DNA of 64,000 bases, taken from positions 1 to 64,000 of the forward strand of contig NZ_JAEMUW010000024.1 of assembly GCF_016598485.1 (NCBI RefSeq), read 5' to 3'. The notes under the pieces are model-generated. The model was not told the origin of the DNA and did not search any database. It saw nothing but the letters and a program-made list of their open reading frames with translations. A program made the translations under genes and the position numbers. Source of the stretch: Micromonospora coerulea. Its GTDB lineage: Bacteria > Actinomycetota > Actinomycetes > Mycobacteriales > Micromonosporaceae. Positions 45,105 through 53,992 of this stretch are shown here, piece by piece; within the stretch, counting starts at the first letter, position 1, and each line of letters begins with the position of its first letter.

Positions 45105-47642
45105 ATGAGACGTCCCCGCTTCGCCGCCATCTCGCTGACCACCGCGGCTGTACTCGTTGCCAGCACGGGTGTGGCCAGCGCCGGAACCGGTGGTCTCGCC
45201 GCACCGGCGCCCGGTGACTGGCAGCGATACGTGCTCACCCCGCAGACCCGCGACGTCGCGCCGGACCGGGTGGTCTCGGCGGACAGCCGCGGCGGGGAGA
45301 TCACCAACCCGGCCGGGGTGCTGGCCGTCGACGGACAACCGGTGAAGATCACCAAGACCGGTGCCGGCGCCGACCCCCGGTTGATCGTCGACTTCGGACG
45401 CGAGGTCTCCGGCTACCTCAGCGTCGACTTCGCCGGCGCCGCACCGACAACCCTCTTCGCGTTCAGCGAGACGCTCGGCTACCTGGGCGACTGGGGCGAC
45501 ACCTTCGGCACGACGAGCTGGATCGCCAACGGCGACGCGTCCAAGCCGCAGCGCGAGCGCCGGTTCGAAAGCCCGCACGAGCAGGCGCCGGCCGGCGCCG
45601 GCACCTGGCACGACCCGGAGCTGCGCGGCGGGTTCCGCTACCTGATGATCCGGCTCGCGCCCGAAGCGCCCGCCGGGTCCAGCGTGAGCATCGACACCGT
45701 CCGCGTCCGGTACACGGCCGCGCCCGGCATCGACCTGGCCGACCGCGACGCGCTGCTGCCCGGCTGGTTCCTCTCCTCCGACGACGCGTTGAACAAGATC
45801 TGGTACGGCGGCGCGCACACGATCGTCAACGGCACGATCGACCCGACCCAGGGCATCGAGAACGGCACCGAGACGATCGGTGTCGGCGAGCGGGTGATCG
45901 TCGACGGCGCCAAGCGCGACCGGCTGGTGTGGAACGGCGACCTCGCGATCACCGGGCGCATCGCATACGTCTCCACCGACGACCGGCAGGCCATGCGTGA
46001 CTCGTTGCGCAGCATCGCCCGCACCCAGCGCGGCGACGGCTACCTCTCAGCCTGCTCGCCGAACGGGTTGGGCGCCCCCGTCTGCCAGGGCTTCCTCGAA
46101 TACCACCTGTGGTGGCTGCGCGGACTTCAGGAGTACTACCTCTACACCGGGGACACGGCATTCGTCGCCGAGATGTGGCCGACGTTCACCAGAGCCATGG
46201 CGTTCCTAGAGACCCGGCTGACCGCGCAGGGATTCGAGGGCAGCGAGGCGCAGGATTCGGCGCCGAAGCTGCTGCCCGGCCACACCCAGGGCCAGACGTT
46301 CACCACCACGTCGCCGTTCACCGCCGCCGGTGGCCGGTTCCCGACGTACAACACCACGGGCGCGGACATGACGCTGTCGCTCTACCGAGGGCAACCCGGC
46401 GCGGGTCAACTCGTCGCGAGCAAGCGGTTCGAGGACGTGGTGGACAACGCGTGGCTCATGATCGATCTGCCGGAGCCGGCCGCTCCCGCCGCCTACTACC
46501 TCGAGCAGTCCGACCCCTCGGGCACCATCGCCTGGTGGACCAACTCCACCGACGCCTACCCGCAGGGCACCGCCCTGGCCGACGGGAAGCCGATCGCCGG
46601 CGACCGCACCCTGCGGATCGCGACGGTCAGCGACGACCGGACCCGGCTGCTCGACCTCTACGACCAGGGCGGGCACTGGATCTACGGCGACTCCGGCAAG
46701 GAGACCGAGGTCAACGCCCTGTACGTCGAGGTGCTGCGTGACGCGGCGGCGTTCGCCGAACTGCAGAACGACAACCCTGAGGCGGTCCACTGGCGGGAGC
46801 TGATCCCCGAAGTGGTGCGCGGGGTCAACGACCAGCTCTGGAACGAGACGGCCGGGGCCTACCGGCAGTCCACCGGCCAGCCCGGCAACATCGCCCAGGA
46901 CGGCAACGTGTTCGCGGTCCTCTCCGGGATCGCTCCCGCCGATCGCGCCGACCGGGCCCTGGACACCCTCAAGGACCAGCTCTGGACCGCGTACGGCTCG
47001 AGGTCCGGCACCGGGTCGATGCCGCAACTGGTCGGCCCGTTCATGAACTACTGGGAGGCGCTCGCCCGGTTCGACGAAGGACGCGACGCCGAGGCCTGGC
47101 ACCTGCTGCGCACCGTCTGGGGCTACCAGTTCGCCCAGCGCAAGCCGATCAACGGGGTGGAGGAACCGCCGGCGACCGGCGCCTGGGAACACATCAACCT
47201 CGACGGCAGCCCCTACCGGCACGGCGATGGCAGCATGTCTCACCCGTGGTCCGCCGGCGGCACCGCACTGCTCACCAACGAGGTTCTCGGCGTCCGGCCG
47301 AGCGGACCCGGGTTCGCCACATACACGGTGAAGCCGCATCCGGGAGACCTGGAGTGGGCGCAGGGCCGGGTGCCGACCGCGCACGGCGCGATCTGGGTGT
47401 CCTGGCGCCAGGACCGTGGGCGCGACCGGTTCGTCATGGACCTGACCGCCCCGCAGGGCGCCACCGGCACGATCGCAGTCCCGGCCGACGGCCCGACGAC
47501 GGTCACCGTCGACGGGCGGCTCGCCTGGAACGGCGACAGGGCCAAGGCGTACGGCGCCCACACCGACGGCCGGTACGTCTACCTCACCGGTCTGCCCGCC
47601 GGCGCCCACACGATCAGCGCTCACCCCGCCGATGAGGAGTAA
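45105..47642 (+). CDS. GH78-like six-hairpin glycosidase with an inserted beta-sandwich in the barrel
   Basis: The protein has 845 aa from ATG 45105 (GAGG site, signal MRRPRFAAISLTTAAVLVAS). Domains: a concanavalin-like N-part (about 85-205, VDFGREVSGYLSVDF), then the (alpha/alpha)6 barrel. The barrel starts LSSDDALNKIWYGGAHTI and has VDGAKRDRLVWNGDL (267-280) at the place where GH78 enzymes have D-x-P-x-x-E. The usual Glu position is replaced, so catalysis may differ. A roughly 130-residue sandwich (about 380-510, GQTFTTTSPFTAAGG to DRTLRI) interrupts the barrel helices before the barrel resumes at LLDLYDQGGHWIYGD. A similar sandwich ends both GH43-like proteins. It may be a rhamnosidase of divergent type or act on another deoxy sugar. 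Confidence 0.8.
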   Translation: MRRPRFAAISLTTAAVLVASTGVASAGTGGLAAPAPGDWQRYVLTPQTRDVAPDRVVSADSRGGEITNPAGVLAVDGQPVKITKTGAGADPRLIVDFGREVSGYLSVDFAGAAPTTLFAFSETLGYLGDWGDTFGTTSWIANGDASKPQRERRFESPHEQAPAGAGTWHDPELRGGFRYLMIRLAPEAPAGSSVSIDTVRVRYTAAPGIDLADRDALLPGWFLSSDDALNKIWYGGAHTIVNGTIDPTQGIENGTETIGVGERVIVDGAKRDRLVWNGDLAITGRIAYVSTDDRQAMRDSLRSIARTQRGDGYLSACSPNGLGAPVCQGFLEYHLWWLRGLQEYYLYTGDTAFVAEMWPTFTRAMAFLETRLTAQGFEGSEAQDSAPKLLPGHTQGQTFTTTSPFTAAGGRFPTYNTTGADMTLSLYRGQPGAGQLVASKRFEDVVDNAWLMIDLPEPAAPAAYYLEQSDPSGTIAWWTNSTDAYPQGTALADGKPIAGDRTLRIATVSDDRTRLLDLYDQGGHWIYGDSGKETEVNALYVEVLRDAAAFAELQNDNPEAVHWRELIPEVVRGVNDQLWNETAGAYRQSTGQPGNIAQDGNVFAVLSGIAPADRADRALDTLKDQLWTAYGSRSGTGSMPQLVGPFMNYWEALARFDEGRDAEAWHLLRTVWGYQFAQRKPINGVEEPPATGAWEHINLDGSPYRHGDGSMSHPWSAGGTALLTNEVLGVRPSGPGFATYTVKPHPGDLEWAQGRVPTAHGAIWVSWRQDRGRDRFVMDLTAPQGATGTIAVPADGPTTVTVDGRLAWNGDRAKAYGAHTDGRYVYLTGLPAGAHTISAHPADEE

Positions 47643-47646
47643 TCCC

Positions 47647-50600
47647 ATGCTGCCGATTGCCCGGCGAGTCACCGCGGCCGCGCTCGCCGTGCTGTGTTCG
47701 CTCGCCACCGTCACCGTTCCCCAGCACGCCGCGGTCGCCCAGCCGGACACGGTCGCCGAGCCGGCAAGCGGCCTGGACGCGGCGCGGTTCGCCCAGCCGC
47801 GGCCGGACAGCAGGCCGGCCGTGCTCTGGTTCTGGAACGGCACCGTGACGCCGGCGCTGGTCGACCGGCAGCTCGGCGAGCTGCGGGCGCAGGGCGTGTA
47901 CGAGGCGGTCGTGTTCCCGTTCGACACCACCGCGCTGAAGCCGGCGTTCTTCAGCGAGGAATGGTTCGCCATCATCGAGCACACGCTGCGCGAGGCGCAG
48001 CGCACCGGCATGCACCTTTGGCTGTTCAACGACGACTTCTTCCCCAGCGGCCGGGGCGGTGGCCTGGTCGTCAACGGGGGCAAGGTCGGCGACCGGACCT
48101 ACGAGCCGCACCCCGAGCTGCGCCCGACGGGGCTCGGACGTACCAGCAGGTCGGTGACCGGCCCCGCACAGGTCGACCTCGGCGGCGACACCACCGGGCT
48201 GGACGTCGCGGGAGGACGCCTCGTCGTCGACGCCGCCGCGTTGAACGGCGTCGCGGTGCTGAAGACCGGAGCGGAGTGGACCGATTACACGCTCACCGCC
48301 CGGGCCCGTCTAGACCGCGGCACCGCCGGGATGGTCGTGCGCGCCGCCGACGAGCGCAACGGATACCTCGTCGACACCCGCCGCGACGACGGCGGCGTCG
48401 ACATCTGGCGCCAGCAGAACGGCTCGTTCACCCTGCTCAGCCACCCCGGCGGGGTGCCGGGCTGGGACCCGGCCGCCGAGCACGAGATCAGGGTCGTGGT
48501 CGCCGGGAACACGATCACTCCGTACGTGGACGGCAAGGCCCAGCCATCGGCCACCGACGGCACGTTCCCGCGCGGCACGGTCGGGGTCCGCGCGGTCGCC
48601 GACCAGCGCTCGACGTACGACGAGCTCTCCGTGACCGGACCCGGTGGGCAGCCGCTTTACCGGCAGGCGTTCGACGGAGCGGCCGCTCTCACCGACTTCC
48701 GGCCCCGCCGGTCCGCGGCGAAGGTGGTCTCCGCGGTCGCCCGACCGGCCGGCTCGAACGACGTCGGCGAGTTCGTCGACCTGACCGACCACGTGACGTC
48801 CGGCCGGGCCTGGCCGGCACCAGCGGGGCAATGGCGGGTGGACACGTTCACCGCCACGCCGCTGGCCGACGACAACTCGTGGTCGTTCCGCCGGAACTAC
48901 CTCGACCTGCTGGACAACGACGCCGTGGCCCGCATGCTGGACGCCGTGCCCGGCGAGTACTACCGGCGGTTCCCGTGGGCGTTCGGCACCGTGCTGCGCG
49001 GCTTCTGGGACGACGAACCGTTCATCGCCTCCGCCGACGCCCACTTCCAGCAGAAACCGTGGTCACCCAGCCTGCACGCCGCGCTGAAGAACGTCGGCAC
49101 CACACCCGGCGTGGCGTACGCCGCCCTCTTCGACGACCTCGGCCGCGACGGGCGGACGGAGCGCGGACGGTACTGGCGCGCCGTCTCCGACCGCTTCGGC
49201 GAGGCCTACTACGCCCAGCAGGCGCGCTGGATGGCCGACCATGGCGTCGGCTACATCTCCAACCCGCTCTGGGACGAGTACGGCCCCGCCGAACAAATCG
49301 CGAGCACCGGCGACCTGCACAAGGAGAACCAGTGGGCGCAGGTGCCCGGCACCGACGTCGTGTTCGACCACTACGCGGCCGGCGGGCGCACGATGCTGCC
49401 CCGGTACGCGGCGAGCGACGCCCACCAGAACGGCCAGGAACGCGTTCTGCTGGAGGCGTTCGGCGCAATGGGCTGGCAGGTGTCGCCCGAGTTCTCGCAC
49501 GCGTTGCTCGGCGCGTTCGCCGCCCGGGGGATCAACCTGACCGTGCTGCACGCGATGTGGACCGACGAGAACGACGTCGTCTACCCACCGCCGTTCGGCT
49601 CGGGCAACCCGTGGTGGCGCACCGCCAAGCCGCTCACCGACTGGATCGGGCGGGTGATGGAGGTGGCCCGCGGCCGGGCCGCCGCCCAGACCGTGCTCAT
49701 CCAGCCACAGCGGGCTGCCGAAGCCTGGCAGGGCACACCCAGCCAGGACGCGATCGACCGGGACTTCACCGCCGCCGCGTACGCGTTGGAGGACACCCAG
49801 GTCGACTTCGACCTGCTTGACGAGGGCGCGCTGGCCAGCGATCCGGCGATCCGCGCCCGTGCGGAGGTGCGCGGCGGACGGCTGCAAATGGGGGAGCAGT
49901 CCTACCGCCTGGCGGTGCTCCCGCAGGCCCCGACCCTGGATGTGGCCACCGTCCGGACGCTGACCGAGTTCGTCCGCACCGGCGGCACGCTCGTCGTGGT
50001 GGGCGACCTCCCACGGGAGGAGGCCGCCGGCCGTGATGGTGAACTCCGCGACGCGCTCACGGCGCTGTTCGGAGACGGCAAGGCGCCGGCCGAGCGCGTG
50101 TACGCCGGGCGCACCGTGCGCCTGGCAGACCCGACCGGGCTCGGGGAGGCGACCCGCTCGGCCGGTGTCGCCGCGGCCGTGCTCGAACCGGCTCAGCGCG
50201 CCGTGCGGGTGCTCCGGCTGGAGACCGGCAAGGACCAGGCGTTCCTGCTCACCAACGAGAGCGGGGCGGTCATCCGCTCCACCGCGACGTTCCCCGCCAA
50301 GGGCACTCCGGAGCTGTGGCAGCCGGAAACCGGTCGGACGGCGACCGCCACGACCTTCCGGGACGCGCCCGGCCGGCTGGGCACCGCCGTGCCGCTGGAA
50401 CTGCAGCCGTACCAGACCGTGGTGGTCGCCTTCCGGTCCGCGGCGCAACCGCCGGCCGCGGTGCCGCACCTGGTCTCCGGCGACGTCACCGCCACGGCGG
50501 TGGGCCCGGGCAGCCCCGGCACCCTGCGCGTTGACGCCGTGCTCGACGCTCCGGGCAGCCACCGAGTGGTCGGCGCCTGGGACGACCAGCTGTTCGGCGG

Positions 50601-51774
50601 CACGCTCGCCACCGACGACCCGCTCACCCCGGTCCCGCTCGCCGGCAACTGGACGGTACGGCTGGACAAGCCGGGCGCCCAACCGCAGGACCGGCCGCTC
50701 GGGTCGTGGACCGCGATCGACCCGGCGTACTCCGGATCGGCCACGTACTCCCGCACGGTCGACCTGGACGCGGCCATCCTCGACGGCCGCCGGTTCGTCC
50801 TTGACCTGGGCGATGTGCGGGACGTCGCGGAGGTCACGGTCAACGGGCAGGCGTTCGACCCGCTGCTGTGGCAGCCGTACCGCCTGGACATCACGCCCGC
50901 GCTGCACGCGGGACGCAACGAGATCCAGGTGCGGGTCACGAACACGCTTGCCAACCGGCACGGCGACCACCGTCCCGCCGGCCTGCTCGGCCCGGTGGTG
51001 CTGCGTCCGCAGCGGCCCGTCTCCGCCGAGATCGCGCCGGTCGGGGACGAGCCGGTGTACGAGGTCGGCATGCCAGCGCCACCGAGCGTGTCGCCGGGGC
51101 AATCCCAGGAGCTGCAGGTTCGGGTACGCCGCTTCGGCGGCTCCCAGGACACTGCAAAGGTCGAACTCTCCGCCGGCGGTGGGCTGACCGTCACGCCGGC
51201 CCGGACCGACGTGAAGTTCGACCGCGTCGGCGAGGCGTTGGTCTCGGTCACGCTGACCGCTCCGGTGGACGCGACGGTGCCCGGCACCGGCACCCTCACG
51301 GTTACGGTCGGCGGCGAGCGACGGGACGTGCCGGTGACCGTCGACCTGGCGACCCGGCTCGGCCAGGCCAGCGCCTCATCCACCCACGCCTCCTTCCGCC
51401 CGGACGGCGCGATCGACGGGGACCGCAGCTCGGAGCGCTGGGGCCAGGGGAACGGCTGGAACGACGCCACGCAGGGCGCCTTCCCCGACACACTGACCGT
51501 CGACTTCACCACGGGTGCGCCGGTCGGTCGGGTCGACCTGTACACGATCGATTCCGCGCAGTTCCCCGCACTGGCGTGGGGGCTACGCGACGCCGACGTG
51601 CAGGCGCTCGTCGGTGGTCAGTGGCGTACGGTCGCGGAGATCCGCGGCAACACCGACGGGCTGGTGCGCCGGACCTTCGAGCCGGTCAACGCGACCGCGC
51701 TACGCGTCATCGTCCGGTCCGCCAACGACAACGCCTACTCTCGCATCGTCGAGCTGGAGGGATACCCGCAATGA
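47647..51774 (+). CDS. Secreted GH106 alpha-L-rhamnosidase with LamG-like insert and discoidin-like C-terminus
   Basis: The protein has 1375 aa. ATG 47647 has GAGGAG 7 bp upstream and starts the signal MLPIARRVTAAALAVLCSLA. An ATG 15 bp earlier lacks its own site. GH106 features are VLWFWNGTVTPALVDRQLGE, WLFNDDFFPSGRGGG, GFWDDEPFIASAD and EAFGAMGWQVSPEFSHAL. The LamG-like insert (bases about 48205-48700) sits at the same barrel loop as in the other two GH106 enzymes. The C-terminus has an Ig-like domain and a discoidin-like module (NGWNDATQGAFPDTLTVDF, YSRIVELEGY). It is most like the first GH106 (385-3831) in the N-terminal half. It overlaps rhaB by 4 bp. Confidence 0.92.
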   Translation: MLPIARRVTAAALAVLCSLATVTVPQHAAVAQPDTVAEPASGLDAARFAQPRPDSRPAVLWFWNGTVTPALVDRQLGELRAQGVYEAVVFPFDTTALKPAFFSEEWFAIIEHTLREAQRTGMHLWLFNDDFFPSGRGGGLVVNGGKVGDRTYEPHPELRPTGLGRTSRSVTGPAQVDLGGDTTGLDVAGGRLVVDAAALNGVAVLKTGAEWTDYTLTARARLDRGTAGMVVRAADERNGYLVDTRRDDGGVDIWRQQNGSFTLLSHPGGVPGWDPAAEHEIRVVVAGNTITPYVDGKAQPSATDGTFPRGTVGVRAVADQRSTYDELSVTGPGGQPLYRQAFDGAAALTDFRPRRSAAKVVSAVARPAGSNDVGEFVDLTDHVTSGRAWPAPAGQWRVDTFTATPLADDNSWSFRRNYLDLLDNDAVARMLDAVPGEYYRRFPWAFGTVLRGFWDDEPFIASADAHFQQKPWSPSLHAALKNVGTTPGVAYAALFDDLGRDGRTERGRYWRAVSDRFGEAYYAQQARWMADHGVGYISNPLWDEYGPAEQIASTGDLHKENQWAQVPGTDVVFDHYAAGGRTMLPRYAASDAHQNGQERVLLEAFGAMGWQVSPEFSHALLGAFAARGINLTVLHAMWTDENDVVYPPPFGSGNPWWRTAKPLTDWIGRVMEVARGRAAAQTVLIQPQRAAEAWQGTPSQDAIDRDFTAAAYALEDTQVDFDLLDEGALASDPAIRARAEVRGGRLQMGEQSYRLAVLPQAPTLDVATVRTLTEFVRTGGTLVVVGDLPREEAAGRDGELRDALTALFGDGKAPAERVYAGRTVRLADPTGLGEATRSAGVAAAVLEPAQRAVRVLRLETGKDQAFLLTNESGAVIRSTATFPAKGTPELWQPETGRTATATTFRDAPGRLGTAVPLELQPYQTVVVAFRSAAQPPAAVPHLVSGDVTATAVGPGSPGTLRVDAVLDAPGSHRVVGAWDDQLFGGTLATDDPLTPVPLAGNWTVRLDKPGAQPQDRPLGSWTAIDPAYSGSATYSRTVDLDAAILDGRRFVLDLGDVRDVAEVTVNGQAFDPLLWQPYRLDITPALHAGRNEIQVRVTNTLANRHGDHRPAGLLGPVVLRPQRPVSAEIAPVGDEPVYEVGMPAPPSVSPGQSQELQVRVRRFGGSQDTAKVELSAGGGLTVTPARTDVKFDRVGEALVSVTLTAPVDATVPGTGTLTVTVGGERRDVPVTVDLATRLGQASASSTHASFRPDGAIDGDRSSERWGQGNGWNDATQGAFPDTLTVDFTTGAPVGRVDLYTIDSAQFPALAWGLRDADVQALVGGQWRTVAEIRGNTDGLVRRTFEPVNATALRVIVRSANDNAYSRIVELEGYPQ

Positions 51775-53255
51775 GCCCGACAGTTTCGGAGGGCGCGGCC
51801 GCGATCGCCGCGGTCGATCTCGGCGCGTCCAGCGGGCGGGTGATGCTTGGCCGAGTGGCGCCCGACCGGCTGGACCTCGTCGAGGTCAACCGGTTTCCCA
51901 ACGTGCCGGTACGGGTCGCGGGGACCCTGCACTGGGACGTCCTCGCGCTGTACCGGGGCGTCCTCGAGGGGCTGCGGGCGGCGGGCCGGGAGGCCGGCCA
52001 GATCACCTCCGTCGGGATCGACTCGTGGGCGGTCGACTACGGTCTGCTCGACGCGGGGGGTGCCCTGCTCGGCAATCCGGTGCACTACCGCGACGAGCGC
52101 ACCGACGGCGCCATGGACAAGGTGCTCGCCGGCGTCCCGGCAGCGGAGATCTACCGGATCACCGGACTGCAGTTCCTGCCGTTCAACACGCTCTACCAGC
52201 TCGCGGCGTCCGCAGGGTCACCGCAGCTCGCCGCGGCGCGGAACCTGCTCCTCATCCCCGACCTGCTGAGCTACTGGCTCACCGGCATCGCCGGCACCGA
52301 GGTCACGAACGCGTCCACCACCCAGCTTCTCGACGTCGGGACCCGCACCTGGTCCGACCGGCTTCTCGCTGTGGCCGGGGTGCCGGCGGACCTCTTCCCG
52401 CCGCTGCGCCAGCCCGGCGACGGGGCGGGAGAGCTGCTGCCCGACGTCCTCGACGACACCGGCCTGGCCGGCCCGGTGCCGGTGACCGCCGTCGGGTCGC
52501 ACGACACGGCCTCGGCGGTGGTCGGAGTGCCGGCGGCCGGCGAGCGCTTCGCGTACGTGTCGTGCGGCACCTGGTCGCTCGTCGGGGTCGAGCTCGATAC
52601 GCCGGTGCTGACCGAGGACAGCCGGCGCGCCAACTTCAGCAACGAAGGCGGCGTCGACGGCACCACCCGGTACCTGCGCAACGTCATGGGCCTGTGGCTG
52701 CTGCAGGAATCAATCCGCACCTGGAACGCGGCCGGGCTCCCCGCCGACCTGGCATCGCTGCTGCACGACGCGGCCCGCGTACCGGCCTTCTCGGCGGTCG
52801 TGGACGCCAACGATCCCGCGTTCCTTCCCCCGAGCGACATGCCGGCGCGCATCGCCGCCGCGTGCCGGCGCACCGGCCAGACACCGCCGCAGAGCCAGGC
52901 CGAGACGGTCCGCTGCATCCTGGACAGCCTCGCCCTCGCCTACCGGACCGCCGTTCACGACGCGGTACGGCTATCGGGACGCGACGTCGACGCTGTGCAC
53001 GTCGTCGGCGGCGGCGCCCGCAACGGGCTGCTGTGCCAGCTCACCGCGGACGCCTGCCGTCGGCCCGTCGTGGCCGGGCCGGTCGAGGCCGCAGCCCTCG
53101 GCAACGTGCTCGTGCAGGCCCGGGCCGCCGGTGTGGTGCACGGGGACCTGCGGGCGCTGCGGCAGCTGCTGCGCAGCACGCAACAGCTGACCGTGTACGA
53201 GCCGCGGGGCAACGACGCACCCTGGCGGGCCGCCGCCGCACGGATCGGGAGGTGA
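51771..53255 (+). CDS. rhaB: L-rhamnulokinase
   Basis: The protein has 494 aa and belongs to the FGGY carbohydrate kinases. AAVDLGASSGRVMLGRV is the phosphate-1 loop, GIDSWAVDYGLLD the RhaB-type signature, and YVSCGTWSLVGVELDTP and VHVVGGGARNGLLCQLTAD lie in the second lobe. It phosphorylates L-rhamnulose to L-rhamnulose-1-phosphate, the substrate of the fusion enzyme encoded at 24650. The start overlaps the GH106 stop (ATGA), and lutA follows after 2 bp. The catabolic gene is therefore translated together with the extracellular enzymes. Confidence 0.96.
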   Translation: MSPTVSEGAAAIAAVDLGASSGRVMLGRVAPDRLDLVEVNRFPNVPVRVAGTLHWDVLALYRGVLEGLRAAGREAGQITSVGIDSWAVDYGLLDAGGALLGNPVHYRDERTDGAMDKVLAGVPAAEIYRITGLQFLPFNTLYQLAASAGSPQLAAARNLLLIPDLLSYWLTGIAGTEVTNASTTQLLDVGTRTWSDRLLAVAGVPADLFPPLRQPGDGAGELLPDVLDDTGLAGPVPVTAVGSHDTASAVVGVPAAGERFAYVSCGTWSLVGVELDTPVLTEDSRRANFSNEGGVDGTTRYLRNVMGLWLLQESIRTWNAAGLPADLASLLHDAARVPAFSAVVDANDPAFLPPSDMPARIAAACRRTGQTPPQSQAETVRCILDSLALAYRTAVHDAVRLSGRDVDAVHVVGGGARNGLLCQLTADACRRPVVAGPVEAAALGNVLVQARAAGVVHGDLRALRQLLRSTQQLTVYEPRGNDAPWRAAAARIGR

Positions 53256-53257
53256 GG

Positions 53258-53992
53258 ATGCGGATCGCCCTGTTCGTCACCTGCCTGGCCGACACCCTCT
53301 TCCCGGAGGCGGCCAAGGCCACGGTACGGCTGCTGGAACGCCTCGGTCACCAGGTCGTCTTTCCCGAGGAGCAGACCTGCTGCGGCCAGATGCACGTCAA
53401 CACCGGCTACCCGGACGACGCGCTGCGGCTGGTGCGCCGGCACGTGCGGACCTTCGCCCCCTACGACGTGGTGGTGGCCCCGTCCGGCTCGTGCGTCGGG
53501 TCGGTGCGGCACCAGCACGCCATGGTGGCCCGCCGGGCCGGCGACGAGCGGCTGGCCAGCCTGGCCGAGGAGGTCGCCCGGCACACCTACGAGCTGTCGG
53601 AGCTGCTCGTCGACGTGCTCGGGGTGACCGACGTGGGCGCGTACTACCCGCACCGGACCACCTACCACCCGACCTGCCACTCGCTGCGGATGATCCGGGT
53701 GGGGGACCGGCCGCTGCGGCTGCTGCGCGAGGTCCGCGGCCTCGACCTGGTGGAGCTGCCGCAGGCCGAGCAGTGCTGCGGCTTCGGCGGCACCTTCGCC
53801 GTGAAGAACGCGGACACCTCCACGGCGATGCTGGCCGACAAGATGCGCCACGTGCTGGCCACCGGCGCGGACGTCTGCACCGCCGGGGACGCCTCCTGCC
53901 TGATGCACATCGGCGGCGGGCTGTCCCGGCTCCGGGCGGGGGTACGCACCGTGCACCTCGCCGAGATCCTGGCCAGTACGGAGGCGTCGTGA
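53258..53992 (+). CDS. lutA: L-lactate utilisation protein LutA (CCG-domain subunit)
   Basis: The protein has 244 aa. Two CCG domains (TCCGQMHVNTGY and QCCGFGGTFAVKN) are the cysteine-rich motifs of LutA/YkgE and heterodisulfide-reductase-like subunits. With LutB and LutC it forms the non-flavin L-lactate dehydrogenase that oxidises L-lactate to pyruvate. Its place after rhaB fits removal of the L-lactate made from L-lactaldehyde. It overlaps lutB by 4 bp. Confidence 0.95.
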   Translation: MRIALFVTCLADTLFPEAAKATVRLLERLGHQVVFPEEQTCCGQMHVNTGYPDDALRLVRRHVRTFAPYDVVVAPSGSCVGSVRHQHAMVARRAGDERLASLAEEVARHTYELSELLVDVLGVTDVGAYYPHRTTYHPTCHSLRMIRVGDRPLRLLREVRGLDLVELPQAEQCCGFGGTFAVKNADTSTAMLADKMRHVLATGADVCTAGDASCLMHIGGGLSRLRAGVRTVHLAEILASTEAS

